From Ariolimax columbianus (taxonomy: Eukaryota; Mollusca; Gastropoda; Stylommatophora; Arionidae), in NCBI GenBank assembly GCA_036924085.1, contig JAVGWX010000019.1:21304293-21368292 (forward strand): DNA of 64,000 nucleotides, read 5' to 3'. This document shows positions 19,431 to 32,069 of this stretch, piece by piece (position 1 is the first letter of the stretch; every line of letters starts with the position of its first letter). The notes beneath the pieces were generated by a model. That model made no database searches. It was not told where the DNA came from and saw nothing but the letters and a program-made list of their open reading frames with translations. The translations under genes and the position numbers were made by a program.

Positions 19431-21439
19431 CTGTCACCATTTCAACAGAATTACACTAAGCTTCAGTGTCCTATATATTATCTTAATGTCCTCATGTAAC
19501 CAACCGATTCTGAGATTTAATGCGATACATAGCATCTTACTGTCTACATATTAGCATACTATCTGAGTATCCCAACAGTAACATACACGAACAGTCACCT
19601 AACTTTACTGTCCTGCATAGCATCTTACAATCCCTATGTTAACAAACCTACCTAAAAGCATTAGTGTGCTACATAATATTTTACTGACTCGACTTTAACA
19701 GATCTAAACTGAGCTTAATGGTCCTATAAAGTATCTCACTGACGCCACTTTAACAGACCAACTCTGATTTTTAATCACATATATAGTATCTTAGTATCAG
19801 CATGACAAAAGATGATGGCTAACACTGAGCTTTAAGGTCCTATGTAGTATCTTACTGTCTGTATATTAACAGATGGACACCAAGATAATTGTCCTGTAAA
19901 GTATCATACTATCCCTATCTTAGCAGGCCAACAACAAGCTGTAATGTCCTACATAGTACATTACTAATTTGCATGTTAATAGCCGAACACCGAGCTTTTG
20001 GCATAGATGACGTGCATAGTTTCTTATTACACATTTGTTAGCAGACAGACACTGAGTTTTATTCTCCTATGTAGTATATATAAACTGTTTGCATGTTTAC
20101 AAACCATTCCCATTTGTTAATGTCCTACATGTAATCTTACTGTCCAGAAGTTAACATACTGACACAGAGCTTAAATGACCTACTTTTTATCTTTCTGTCT
20201 CAAAAATAGCAGTCTGACACAAATCTTTAATGTCCTACCTATTGTTTTACTATCCACACGTTCTAACATAATGAAAGCAAGCTTCACTCTTTTACATAAC
20301 ATCAAACTATCCACTTCTTAACACACAGACAGTGAACTTTCATTTCCTACTTATTTTCTTAATATCCACATGCTAATATTCATCAACTGAGAAATAATGT
20401 TGTATATATTTTCTCACTATCCACATGAAAACAGACCAACCTCATGAATAGGTGTCCTACATAGTATATTTTTTCCCCCAGGTAAACAGACCAAAACTGA
20501 GCAGTAATGTCCTACACAGTATCTTACTCTCCGCTTGTTAACAGATCAACACCGATCTATAATGTCCTTTATAGTATCTTACTATCCCCAGGTCAACATA
20601 CCAACACAGAGCAAAAATGTCCTACATAGTATCTTACTATCTGCGTGTTAACAGAATGACAGCTAGCATTACTTTCCCTCATAGTATTGTACTATCCATT
20701 TGTTAGCAAACGAACAGTGAGCTTTCATGTTTTACATATTTTCTTAATATTCAAATGTTAACGCATAACAACCGGGATGTAAGGTTATATATATTATCTT
20801 TCCCCTTGATCAAACATCAACACTGAGCTGTAATGTCATGCATAATATCTTGCTAATCATCATGTTTACAGACCAACACAGAGAACACATGTCCTACACA
20901 ATATCTTACATTTCACATGTATTAACTGACCATCACTGAGCTTTTCTGTCCTATACAGTGTGTTACCTTCCATTTGTTAACAAACAGACACCAAGAATAA
21001 ATGTCCTAAACAGCATCCTGCTGTCCCCATGTCAATAGACCAACAACGAGCTGTAATGTTCTAAATAAATTTTTACTATCAATACATTAACAAACCCACA
21101 CTGAGCCTTATCGCCAAAATAAAAGTATCTTCCTTTCCACACAAAAGAGACGCAATAGACTTAATAATGTTATCTGACTATCACCGTGCAAACAGAATGA
21201 CACCATGGTTCAATGTCCTTTATATTATCTTGATATTCACAGGACAAAAGAAGTAGACCGACAACAAACTCTACTGTCCCACATAGTATCTTACTTTTCA
21301 CCTCTCAACAAACTGACCATGTCCGTTAATGTTGTACATATTATACTACTAGTCACATGTTAATAGATCCACAATCTGCTTCAATGCCCTACATTTTATC
21401 TTTGAATCCCCATATCAGAAAAACACTTAGCTTTACTGT

Positions 21440-21835
21440 TATACACACTATTTTACCATCCACATGTTAACAGACCAGCACCAAGATTTGCTACCCTAAA
21501 TATTATCTTACCATCCACATGTTAACAGACCAGCACCAAGATTTGCTACCCTAAATATTATCTTACCATCCACATGTTAACAGACCAGCACCAAGATTTG
21601 ATACCCTAAATATTATTTTATTATCCACATCTTAACAGACCAGCACCGAGATTTGATACCCTACATATTATCTTACCACCCACATGTTAACAGACCAGCA
21701 CCAAGATTTGATACCCTAAATATTATCTTACCATTCACATGTTAACAGACGAGAACCGAGATTTGATACCCTACATATTATCTTACCCTTTACATGTTAA
21801 CAGACCAGCATCAAGATTTGATACCCTAAATATCA
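21440..21835. repeat. satellite sub-array, ACCAGCACCAAGATTTG variant
   Basis: Seven or so fairly uniform 55-bp monomers with CCACATGTTAACAGACCAGC and TACCCTAAATATTATCTTAC. It shows a local expansion of one monomer type. The same block is at 43485-43815 and 62500-62840 with a slightly different copy number. Confidence 0.85.
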
Positions 21836-22129
21836 TGATTACTGGCCTGCAGATATAACATGACCAAATGATCCTGCACGCAAAGAGGAAAGAAGAATTT
21901 TCGCACGCTAGAGGACTAAAATTGAGTTTTAATTTCCCACATATTATCTCTTTATCTACATATTAACAGATAGACACTAAGATTTAATGGTGTACATATT
22001 ATCTTACTATCCACATGTTAGGAGTCAGATACTGAGCTTTAATTTCTTACATAAGGTCTTACTATTTACAAATCGACAGATGCAAAGCAACTTGGAGAAT
22101 TACTGTCTTGAAAATATCTTACTATCCAC

Positions 22130-22520
22130 ATGTTAGTAGACTAACACTCAGCTTTAATGTCCTACATAGTATCTCACTATCAACAAATTAGCAGATTAAC
22201 ACCAAGTTTTAATCTTAGACATGATCTTTTACTATTCACATGTCAGCACACCAACCGCAAGCTTGTTAGCAGTCTAACGCAGAGCTTTTATGTCCTACAT
22301 TGTATCACAGTATCAACATATTAGCAGATTGACACCAAGTTTTAATCCTCTATATGATATTTTACTATTCACATGTTAGCACACCAACCGCAAGCTTGTT
22401 AGCAGTCTAACGCAGAGCTTTAATGTCCTACATAGTTTCTCACTATCAACATTTTAACAGACTGACATAAATCGTTAATCTTCTACACAGTATCTTACTA
22501 TCCACATGTTAACACACACA
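22130..22520. repeat. 133-bp higher-order satellite repeat (about 2 copies)
   Basis: A longer unit with AACCGCAAGCTTGTTAGCAG followed by TCTAACGCA. It consists of two 55-bp-like monomers plus an extra 23-bp piece. The copy number is about 2 here, 4 in unit 2 (44400-44970), and at least 4 in unit 3 (63430-64000). Confidence 0.8.
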
Positions 22521-22560
22521 CAGCAATATTTACGTTCGTACATATAATCATACTGAACAC

Positions 22561-25117
22561 ATGTTAACCATAATAGCATTATCAACTCTCAAACCCTTCG
22601 ACGGTTTGCACACACTGGCATTTTCAAACAAGCTAAACTCATACTGTGTATGTATTTGCTTAATGGCTGAATCAACAACAACAGAACCAAACAAAGGTGT
22701 TTTGCAATCAATTCTAGAGCTGCATTTATAATGCCAGTAGGAACAGTACGTAATAAGTAGTTTTGGAAATCTGTCAATACTGTAGGGTTTTACACAGTTG
22801 TACACACACGCACACACACACGTAAAGAAATATTTGCATTCTTACAAAAAATGTATGTTTAAAATAATAATATATGTATTACTACCATGCTTTCAATTTG
22901 GTGTATGTTAATAGTGCCAGTATTCTAATATATCATATATACAAAGAGTGAAAGCAAAGAGCAATTTTATCAATAGCTGGGCTTTAGGAATGTGTACTTT
23001 AATGTATGTTTGTTTACATTCGTTAATATGACAACTTATGTGTCTTATGAAATAAAGAAATAAACAAGAAACAAACACACACTGGAATAAGGTTCAATTT
23101 AATGTTTACGTATTACTTATGCCACATTATGAATATTATGTCCTAATATATTCAGCAAGAAGTAAACATGCTAGATTCCATATGGCTAGTGTTATTAAAA
23201 TGATGGTAATGGGTGTGCTGTTCTAAAAAAATGTACAGTTTAAAATTTGGATATGCACAATGAGATTATCAGTCTACAGATGGTATTTTAGAGAAATGTA
23301 TAACAAAAAAGTCTACATACATTTTCTTCCATATCTTTAAATCCAAGCTTGAACAATTTAAAAGTAGCACACACGGAATATAAGCACGCTTAACCATAAA
23401 TAACTTTCAGCACAGGATCTTTGATTAGCTAGAAAACAGTTTCACGTCCTAGTAGTGAACTGTATTTACACGGACAATGATTACTTCGTCATAAGGGCAA
23501 TGTATTCAAAAGAAAGGGATGTAATAAATGCACTCCAATAATATATATCATTTAATAATTACATGAAAATAAAGCAAATACTTATAATAGTTAAGGTTGC
23601 GTTTAATGGAGCATACCATACGAAATTTACCTTTTTGGAAATTTCTAACATTTATTTGCATTTTATGAATTTTATTAAATTCATTTTAAAAACAATACGC
23701 GAGTCGCTGTTACCACAACAGAGCTAACTAAAACTGGCATCAGCATATAAGCTAACTCTAACCTTACTATTAACAGCTACAGGAGCAGCCAGTGTTGTCT
23801 TCTGCCAGTTACTTGTCTAGTTCGCTCCATGACTTCGACGCCGGTCAAGGTTCAAGGTTCAGCTCTTGTGATAAGCACGGCTTTGCTGTCACAATCGTCG
23901 CCGACGAGCGCCCGGGGTCGCGAGCTGTTCCTCCCCATATGTCGTGCACGAGGACGACAACAAGCGTGAGAAATTTGGTCGGGTGGATAATTAACACCTA
24001 TCGCCTTCAGTGTACAGATGCCAATGTACACGTCCATGTGGTTCTGGTGTAGGGCCATAGCTCACTCGTTCTAAGGTTTGTAACCTGGATAAAGAGGGGA
24101 GACGCCCAAGCCAGAACCTCTCACGCAAATTTTTTATGATGGGATAACTCTTAATTATATATTTTTTGTATTTGTTGTATTATGTCCCCTGCTATGTTTA
24201 AAGAAACACTGAATTTCAACAACATCGGCAACGAAGATGGCACACGACATAAAACTACACCCCCTCCCACGCCTTCTAACGACACAAGTTGATAGAAGAT
24301 GATGATGATGATAATCATGACAATAATAATAACAAACATTGGTCATTGACCTACAATAGAACAATTAGATAGATGTTTAAGCATACAACCATAAAAGAAT
24401 GATTATTCCGTGAGATAAGCAGAAGAAAAAGTGTGATTAATGTTATAAGAGGAAACATAAGACCACACTATATGTACATGTAGACCGTAGGATACAACGT
24501 TGGTAGAGTGGCTGCTTCTTTCCGGCTGCAATTTGTTCCAGCCAACCTAGCTGTAAACGAGTACCCGATTTACTGTAAGGAGAAATGAAAGAGGAACAGG
24601 AATTGGTTTTCACAAAACCTGAAGTTTTTGGTTTGATCAGAGGTTTCAATTTCTGGATTCTGTAACGAAGACTTGCCCTTTTCTACCACAGACCGTTGTC
24701 CTTTGTACGGTATCATGTCGTATTGACCAGTTCATGGATTCGCGTGTGTATCAGAACAATGAAGATTCTAGTACCTTATCCCTGGCGGTAATAAAATAAA
24801 TGTATATATCAGTGATATTGTAAGCCAAGACATCGAGGAAGGGAGCTGGCTACCCCCATCTGATAAAAGCTGAAACCTCTTATAGAGAAGTTTCTACCAC
24901 AGCATCCCCGACTACAGTATATTTGTATTACTTGATGTATCCATGAATGTAAACAGCAAGTTGGCTGTGTTTGTATTCTGACATTCTGTCCTTAACATAA
25001 TCAACAGTTTGTTGGGCGGATTGTCGCTGCGGTTGGCACGTTCTCAATGCATGTTTTTGTTCATGAGCTTCACTCCCTTTTGTATTTTGTGTTGGCCTTT
25101 AACTGGTAGTGGGCGGT
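22561..25117. other. AT-rich unit spacer
   Basis: No gene recognised. The short open stretches (for example 22548-22817 on the minus strand) lack any family resemblance. A GAT/AAT simple-repeat tract lies at about 24298-24345, with a different length in unit 2. A GC-richer block inside is listed separately. Confidence 0.6.
23761..24170. other. GC-richer block identical in units 1 and 2
   Basis: About 410 bp with no difference by eye between unit 1 and unit 2 (46281-46690), while flanking lines carry several substitutions and indels. It holds an 86-codon plus-strand ORF (23792-24052), which may be chance, and a GC-rich core (GCCGACGAGCGCCCGGGGTC). It could be a selected element, such as a promoter or exon, or a recent conversion tract. 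No known motif was recognised. Confidence 0.4.
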
Positions 25118-25330
25118 GTACATTGGAATGTCTTATATGATCACAGCAGTTTATATTTGTCACACATTAGTTGGTAGTCAGCATTGATTGTTGAGAGTAC
25201 AGAGAAACAAGAAGACCAAAGTAGAGAGAGAGAAAGAGAGAGAGGATGAAGAACAGATATAGAGATAGAAATATGTATATTGTTAGATGACTGTTAATTT
25301 GTGCAGGTGTTAAAAACAATTCGAGATAAA

Positions 25331-26794
25331 TCTTCTTCTTCGTACACTGTCAGACGTTAACTTGAATTTGTTCGAAGAAAGCAGCTGTCATCCTGAGGCT
25401 GTCGACACTGCCATAGAGCTTGTCTAGTGCTGCCACTGGTGATGGCCACATCTGCTCTCTCTGGTCCTCGTATGTCGGGCAGTTTTGCAGCAAATGCTCA
25501 GCGGCCCTTTTCCCTGTACCACACGAGCATTCGCCAGTGCCCCTATCTTAAATTTGTTTAATAGATGGTACCTCAGTCTGTGGCCTGTGCGGAGTCTGAA
25601 GACCACGACCTGCTCTCTTCTGTTCAACTGATAGTAGGCATCATTTTTTTGTGTAGCCAGAAAGCTCTGTTTCCCATTTGGCCATGTATCTGGCCCTAAT
25701 AAACCTTTTTGACTCTTCGTAGGCCACACTAGAATCTGGTTGTGGTAACCTTGCACCTTCTTTAGCCAGTCTGTCTGCTTCCTCGTTGCCTTGAAGGTTA
25801 CAGTGGGATGGAACCCTCTGTACCACTACTCTTTTTGGTGCGGACTGCTAGCATAGTTGACAGAGTACTTCTCTTAAATCATTAAGTTCTGTATTATTCT
25901 GGCTTTTTAGTGGTGTAACCACGGACAGGGCTTCTGTAAACAGGACTATCTGGCTTTCACTACTTTCCCCTGTTCAGCATTGCTTATACTGCAGCCTTCC
26001 ATAACTCTGCCTCTGCTCTGAAATTGCTTGAGAATTTTCCAGTTGCCACTGACAGTGTTATTTTTCTACCGTTTGTTAGGGTCAGGAATACCCCTCACCC
26101 TCCCTTCTGTGTTGTGTTTATTACAGAACCGTCGGTGTATGCATGGCTCCAGTATATGCTTGGGTAGTTTTTTGCTATGTACTTCAGGGTTATGTCTCCT
26201 CTTTCTTTTTAAGTCTGGCTGCTGCTCTTTCCAATGCCTGGTATATTTTCCACCGCCTCTGGAACGATATGCTGCTTCCAGGTGAGTTTGCGTACAGTAG
26301 GGAATATCGTACATGTTGTTTTTTCTTCATTTACTTTGACCCATTTACTTTGACCAGCCATGATTTCGCCCACTACTCCAGCGATGTTATGGCCTGAAAC
26401 ATCCGATTGTTTGCTATGGTGAGTTTTTTTTCAGAGGTCCACAAAGCCAGATCGTCTGCAAACATGGAGCTGTGGACTCTTCTTGATATATTCTCTATTA
26501 TGTTGTTTATATACACCAGAAAAAGTGTGGGTGACAGTACTCCCCCTAGGGTACTCATTGATCCAGTGTCACATTTTTGCTCATCTTCTCTTGTACTTGA
26601 ACTCTGGCTGTTCTGTTTTTGAGGTAGTGGCTGATAAATTTGTACATTTTTCCAGATACTTCACATCTTCGTAGCTTGACTTTAAGTTCCTCTTTCCCCA
26701 CCTTGTCAAATGCCTTGTTTAGATCAACCCAAACCGCTACTGTGTGCTTTTTCTCCTTGTAAGCATCCTCTATTTCCTGCGCTTTGAGGGTGAT
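25331..26794 (-). pseudogene. G1 LINE copy E, internally deleted (unit 2 only)
   Basis: First of two adjacent G1 copies. In element sense it reads QITLI-type reverse transcriptase from about 26790, the GGVLSPTLFLVYIN block and FADD (SSMFADDLALWTSEKK, 26373-26558), then skips about 0.6 kb near 26300 to the RNase H start. QRVPSHCNLQGNEEADRLAK follows at 25641-25826, and a GAA tail at 25331. A CATTTACTTTGACC word is duplicated at about 26328-26356. Stops occur throughout. Units 1 and 3 retain only its last 220 bp. Confidence 0.85.
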
Positions 26795-27606
26795 CTTCCT
26801 CTTCTTCTTCTTCTTCTTCTTACGCTGTCAGCCGTTAACTTGAATTTGTTCGAAGAAAGCAGCTGTCACCCTGAGGCTGTCGACACTGCCATAGAGCTTG
26901 TCTAGTGCTGCCACTGGTGATGGCCACATCTGCTCTCTCTGATCCTCGTATGTCGGGCAGTTTAGCAGCAAATGCTCAGCGGTCCTTTTCCCTGTACCAC
27001 ACGAGCATTCGCCAGTGCCCCGTCTTCAATTTGTTGAATAGGTGGTACCTCCGTCTATTGTGGCCAGTCTGAAGACCACGACCTGCTCTCTTCTGTTCAA
27101 CTGGTAATAGACATCGTTTTTTGTGTAGCCAATATGTTCTGTTTCCCATTTGGTCCTGTATCTAGCTATAATAAGCCGTTTTGACTCTTCGTATGTCATA
27201 CTAGTATCTGGTTGTGATAGTCTTGCACCCTCTTTTGCCAGTCTGTCTGCATCCATATACCTGTACATTTTTCTAGATACTTCAATTCTTCGTAGCTTGA
27301 CTTTATGTCCCTCTTTCCCCACCTTGTCAAATGCCTTCTCTAGATCCACCCAAACCGCCACTGTATGCTTTTTCTCCTGGTAAGCATCGTCTATTTCCTG
27401 CGCTATGAGAGTGATCTGATCCTCAGTGGATCTGTGTTGTCTAAATCCTGCCTTCTGTGAATTAATATGTGTTTTTCTTCCAGGTACCACATTAGTCTGG
27501 TGTTTATCATACGCTCCATCAGTTTACCTACACACCTCAGAAGACTGGTAGGCCTGTATCCATTTGGATCTGTTCTATCTTTTTCTTTCTTTGGTACTGG
27601 TATTCG
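26795..27606 (-). pseudogene. G1 LINE, internally deleted copy (unit 2 version)
   Basis: Equivalent to 214-1012 in unit 1, but complete to its own long GAA tail (TTC run at about 26798-26820). It has the same in-frame reverse transcriptase to RNase H junction (YRYMDADRLAKEG). The open stretch is 154 codons (27490-27026); a one-base loss near 27463 alters the start compared with units 1 and 3. Confidence 0.85.
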
Positions 27607-28280
27607 AGGTAAATGATTTTAACATGAAAAGGAAAAGGTAATCCTTTCGCAATCATTGATGTCGAGGTTGAAGTGTTAGAGACTTCACTGTACTAGGCCT
27701 CAGCTTTTTATGAGGTGGGGTGGCCAACTCCCGTAGTCGCCACATTTCCTTCAATGAGATTTAGCGACGTACAGGTTTAATTATTAATGAGAATATCATT
27801 TGACAGAGTTTAGAGTAAGTAAACACGATTAGAAATGTGAATGAGTTTCTACAACTACATGAAAATGGTTAGAGTTAGTGTGTAACTTTATCTATGCCGA
27901 GATAGCATTTCTTGATATCATTCCTCCTGCATAGTTTTTAAGAATGAAATAGCCGATATCCTGACTTCAAAAGCCATAACAGCATGTTGTTGTTATTGTT
28001 GTTGTATTTATTGTTTTTGTAGAATGCTCGTAATATGTAAGATTAATTTTTGGTGCGTCCTGTAAAAGACGTAAAGTGGCGGGCTGCAACATGATGTAAG
28101 AATAGCCTTGAGAGTTTGAAAGATTAGTTGGCAGGGGCATAAACTTAAACATAAAGATACACCTAAGTACCTAGGAATTACAATGTATCGCACATTGTCC
28201 TACAAAGAACACTGTGATCCGGTGAAACAACAAGTTAGCACAATCATAAAACGTACTGAGTAAGCTAACAAAGACGGCAT
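27607..28280. other. unit spacer, no gene seen
   Basis: Copy of 1013-1686 with a handful of substitutions. Nothing recognised beyond the GTT-rich tract. Confidence 0.6.
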
Positions 28281-28893
28281 AACTTAACTTAACATAACGT
28301 TTTATATTAGTTTAGAAAACTCATCAGAGTCTGTAGACAACCTGTCCCATTTGCATTATCCTGCTCTAATAACGATGTACATACTATTTATTCTTAAATG
28401 CATTAACTGTCTCTGCCTCCACTATTTCCTGGGGCAAAGCATTCCAAGCATTCACCACTGTCTGAATAATAAAAATGTCCTGTGTCCAATTTGGACCTTT
28501 CGTTAGTTAATTTGTATATGTGCTATCATTTTCTCGTTGGTGGTGGTATTTTGAAAAATTTGTTATAGTCTACTTTAACTTTTCCTGTGATTATCTTTTC
28601 AACTTAGATTAAGTCACGTCTAATTCTTATCTTTTCTAGACACTAGCGGCCGTTTTTTGAGTCTTTCCTCGTAACTGTAATTCTGGAATCCCACTATCAG
28701 TTTTGTCGCTCTTATTTGTATCCTTTCCAGCATATTTATATCTCTTCTACGATAAGGACTCCACACCTGTACACAGTACTCCGATCTAGGTCTAACTAAT
28801 GCTTTATACAGTTTGTCAATCACCTCATTACTCCTATGTTTAATATTTCTTTTTTTTTTATCATACCTATCGTTGCATTTGACTTATTCACTG

Positions 28894-29582
28894 CTACCTG
28901 GACTTGCCTGTATGCTCTATTATTACCCCTATGTCCCTTTCGTTATCTATCATTCTAGTATTGTTTTCGCTCATTCTGTAATTTTGTTCCCTATTGGATC
29001 TACCCACGTGGAAGATTGTACATTTATCTATATTAAACTCCATTTGCCATTTTACAGACGAGTCTGGAATTTTATCTAAATTCGATCTCAATATATCCAC
29101 CTCTGCTATAGATGAGACACTCCTACATAGTTTTGTGTCGTCGGCTAATTTTTCAGTCATGGATCCTCTATCAATGTCCATCGTTTATATATATATCAAG
29201 AACAAAATCGGTCCCAAAACCGAGCTCTGTGGCACTCCACTTTTTACTTCACACCACTCAGAGTACTCCTTATTGATGCCAATCTCTGTCTTCTTCCCGT
29301 TTACCAACTTTCAATCCATTCGGTAACCTACCCATCTATCTTATGCGATTTTAACTTTTTAAATAATCTTTGATGAGGTACTATATCAAAAGCCTTTGTA
29401 AAATCTAGATAAATAACATCCACTGGTTCTCCCTTATCTATGATTTTAGTAATCACCTCCATGCACTCCAATTTATTTCTTAAGCACGGTCTCCCTCTAG
29501 TAAACCCATGCTGACTATTTCTGATTAGATTTAACCTGTCTAGATGCATTACAGTGTTTTCTTTAATTATTGACTCTAACAA
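28894..29582 (-). pseudogene. C1 reverse transcriptase remnant, unit 2
   Basis: Motif A block (VDVIYLDFTKAFDIVPH) at 29328-29582; motif B is readable between blocks; KLADDTKLC lies in 28894-29181. One extra base compared with unit 1 near 28990 lets the open stretch run further (HVGRSNREQNYRMSEN), closer to the family pattern. The AT tract still breaks the frame. Confidence 0.8.
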
Positions 29583-30647
29583 TTTACAGACTATGCTCGT
29601 TAAACTTACTTAATTAGCTGGATCTGATTTCTTTCCTCTTTTGAATAATGGAATCACTCCTGCATCTTTCCAATCTCTTGGAACAATCCATTTTGCAAGT
29701 GATTGAGAAAATAATATAGCCAATGGTTTTACTAGTTAGTCTATTCTTCAAATAGCATTGATGAATGGATACCGTCTTGATCTGTACATTTATCCACTTT
29801 TAATCCTTACAATCTTTTTTAGAACCATTTCCTCCGTAATACAGAATGATATTAATCGCACTATATCCATTTGACATTTGAAAATATGTATAGGCTCTGG
29901 TATCTTGGAGGAGTCTTCTTTTGTATAGACTGTGCCAAAGTATCGATTTATGAGATTAGCTATCTCCCGATTTTCTCTGCTTATTGTCACTGTACTGCCT
30001 ATGAGAAAGCCTACCTTGTCTTTATGTCTTTGTTTATCTCTAAAATTAGAAAAGAAGCTTTTATCATCAGTCTTGATCCTATTAGTAAGTTTTTTTCGAA
30101 GTCTATTTTTGCTGCTTTATTTATTTTCTGAGCTATGTTTTGCTTGTCCAAATATTTTAAATATATTTCTTTTGATTTACTTGCCTTTATATACTTTGTC
30201 CAGGCTTTATTTTGAGCTCTTATACATTTAGCTACAAATCTAGTTATCCACTTTTTATGATTGGTGTTTACCTCCATACATAGAACATATTCGACTTTTA
30301 GTAGTTCTAAAAGTGTTTGGAAACACTCTCCCTCTTGTTCAACGTGTGTACCTTTGACAATATCTTTCCAGTTTATGTGGCCTGTCTGTATCTTTCATCT
30401 TCTGTACATCTGTCTTAGAGTAGTCGTATGCTTGCGAGTGTATATTTACATTTCTCCTTGCTATACGATCCCAAAGGATGATCTGATGGTCGCTTGAGCC
30501 AAACAGTTCCCCAAAGGATAAAGTTTTCAATCATATTTGTCTATGTAGCAAATATTAGGTCGAGTAAGTTTTTGCCTCTGGTAGCTTCCTCTACATGATA
30601 AATCAATACAATTATCACTTCACAAAAGGATTAAACTTTGCAAATGC

Positions 30648-31055
30648 TTATGCCATATCCCATTTTATTTCAGGAAAATTGAAATGCCCCATTAAAAATA
30701 ATTTCCCAGCCCTAGTCTTTTTTATGTTACTAATTAGATCATCATCTTCTTCTTTTGTACTTGAAGAAAATCTGTAGTGTTCTCCAACTATTGTTTTTTT
30801 CCCGCTATTATCTTCTACTCCCCATACACTTTCATGTTTGTTGTCAGATGATAGATCATCTTGTAAAGTTATATTTACTCTATTTGCACAGTATAATAAA
30901 ACGCCCCCTTCACTAGCCTTGTACCTAACTACCCAATCCTTCCTTAACATTGCATATCCCTCTATTTCAAGTTCCCTATCCGCAATGCCCTCATGTGTCC
31001 ATGATTCTGTTAATCCTATTAAATCTGACTTTTCTTCCTCTACATACATTTCCAA
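30648..31055 (-). pseudogene. C1 endonuclease remnant, unit 2
   Basis: 135 codons, with a handful of amino-acid changes from unit 1. It has LIGLTESW and the same GHFN in place of GDFN. Confidence 0.8.
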
Positions 31056-31283
31056 TTCCTCACGTTTATTTACTTTGCTTCTAGCATTTGCATAAAATAT
31101 TGTAAGTACTGTGTTGTTGTTTCTCCCGTTTCTGAATTAGATTTGTTAGTTGAATTACTGACACATCGTTTCCACTGCCACTCATTCCTGAACATTGTAA
31201 CGATCGTTCCATTCGCTGTTTCTTTATGTTTCTAGTACCACCTCTCCGTCCCCTAGGGTGTGTAGATTGTCATGTCTTGTGTC

Positions 31284-32069
31284 CACTGTGTGGGGGGCAT
31301 CACCAACGGTATTAAACATCGGCCCCCGCATTAGACATTTCTGATGCAGAACACGTCTCGCCTGTATGGAACGAGTCAGCTCACACGAGACTCGTCCATG
31401 TGACAGTACATCAGGCATGTCCCATTGTTACAGGATGCCTTAAGCCAACACTAAAGCGATAAGTTGATGTAATCGCTGACATCGCACAACCAGAAATCAG
31501 GAGATGCTATGCGAAATAGAAAAGCAGTCCTGTGATCAGAGACACAACCCCACCACCCCTTTTCTCAATAATCCAGAAGAGGAGCGACTGAAATTAAGGA
31601 GCAGTTTACTTCACAGTGTACAGTTTACAGACCAGGAGCCTGAGCAAAACCGCACCGTAATATGGCGTCAAAGATATGGAGAGGAATGGATGGAGATCAA
31701 AGAAGAACTGACGGAGTATAATATGTCATTCCCTGTGTGGAAATCTCTGAACAAACTACGAAAAGAAGTATCCAGGTGCAGATCGAACTTGAACAAATGG
31801 GGACATGCGGACGACGATGTATACCAACGGAGAACCATCCACAACCCCGGCATCTGTATAACTGTATAACACACATTTAACTGTCCAAAAATGAAAATGC
31901 AAGAACCATGTATTTTTTTCCGGTCTCATGACAGCCAATGAAAACGCTTCCAATGCAGTTGTTTTCTGACCCAATACTTTCGGAAGTTGTTGGACACGAA
32001 AAGTAAGACACGGAAAGTAAGTAAGTAAGAGTTTGAGAGAAAGCTCAAGAAACAATATCCAGTATATAT
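31284..32069. other. unit 2-specific segment before G2
   Basis: DNA absent from units 1 and 3, where it lies inside the 2433-bp deletion. It contains a LINE C-terminal fragment (31504-31869); the rest is unrecognised, including the palindrome-rich start around ACGAGTCAGCTCACACGAGACTCG at 31367-31390. Confidence 0.5.
31504..31869 (+). pseudogene. C-terminal fragment of another LINE (plus strand)
   Basis: 121 open codons. The stretch WKSLNKLRKEVSRCRSNLNK followed by WGHADDDVYQ resembles the W-x-x-LNRLRTG-x-GRC-x-x-NL-x-KWG block, found just before the CxCG zinc-knuckle at the C-terminus of many LINE and jockey-like polyproteins (recalled family pattern). The zinc-knuckle is not recognisable, because the frame shifts after YQRR. 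The N-terminal part is charged and helix-like. It is unlikely to be an independent gene. Confidence 0.5.

Larger units (their letters stand above)
18509..22560. repeat. 55-bp satellite, main array of unit 1
   Basis: About 70 diverged monomers. Typical words are TAGTATCTTACTATCCACAT, GTTAACAGACCAACAC and AGCTTTAATGTCCTACA, with a 55-bp period. It is interrupted by a LINE tip (18843) and a SINE (19175). Compared with unit 2 it lacks the homogeneous block of recent monomers (39850-40500) and about 260 bp near 21835. No coding signal is present and all ORFs in it are chance. Confidence 0.9.
1..25117. repeat. giant tandem repeat, unit 1
   Basis: First copy of a very long tandem repeat. The words at position 1 recur at 25118 and 47629, and the order of all dispersed features inside is kept. 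The unit edge is arbitrary because the window happens to start here. Unit 1 is longer than unit 2 because of two private LINE insertions (5011-7088 and 11966-18508), but it lacks two blocks that unit 2 keeps, of 1477 bp and 2433 bp. By eye most aligned lines differ at only zero to a few positions, so the copies are young or homogenised. Confidence 0.95.
28281..31283 (-). mobile_element. C1 CR1-like LINE, unit 2 copy
   Basis: Same layout as 1687-4690. A G is missing in the CGGCTGG word near 28650, so the C-terminal stretch DKLYKALVRPRSEYCVQVWS then RRDINMLERIQIRATKLIVG is open over 28620-28823. The reverse transcriptase pieces are at 28894-29181 and 29328-29582, and the endonuclease at 30648-31055. 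It ends at the border of unit 2-specific DNA. Confidence 0.85.

Noticed and set aside
22548..22817. Minus-strand ORF of 89 codons kept in units 1 and 2
   Set aside because: No family pattern. Recent unit duplication alone explains the conservation.
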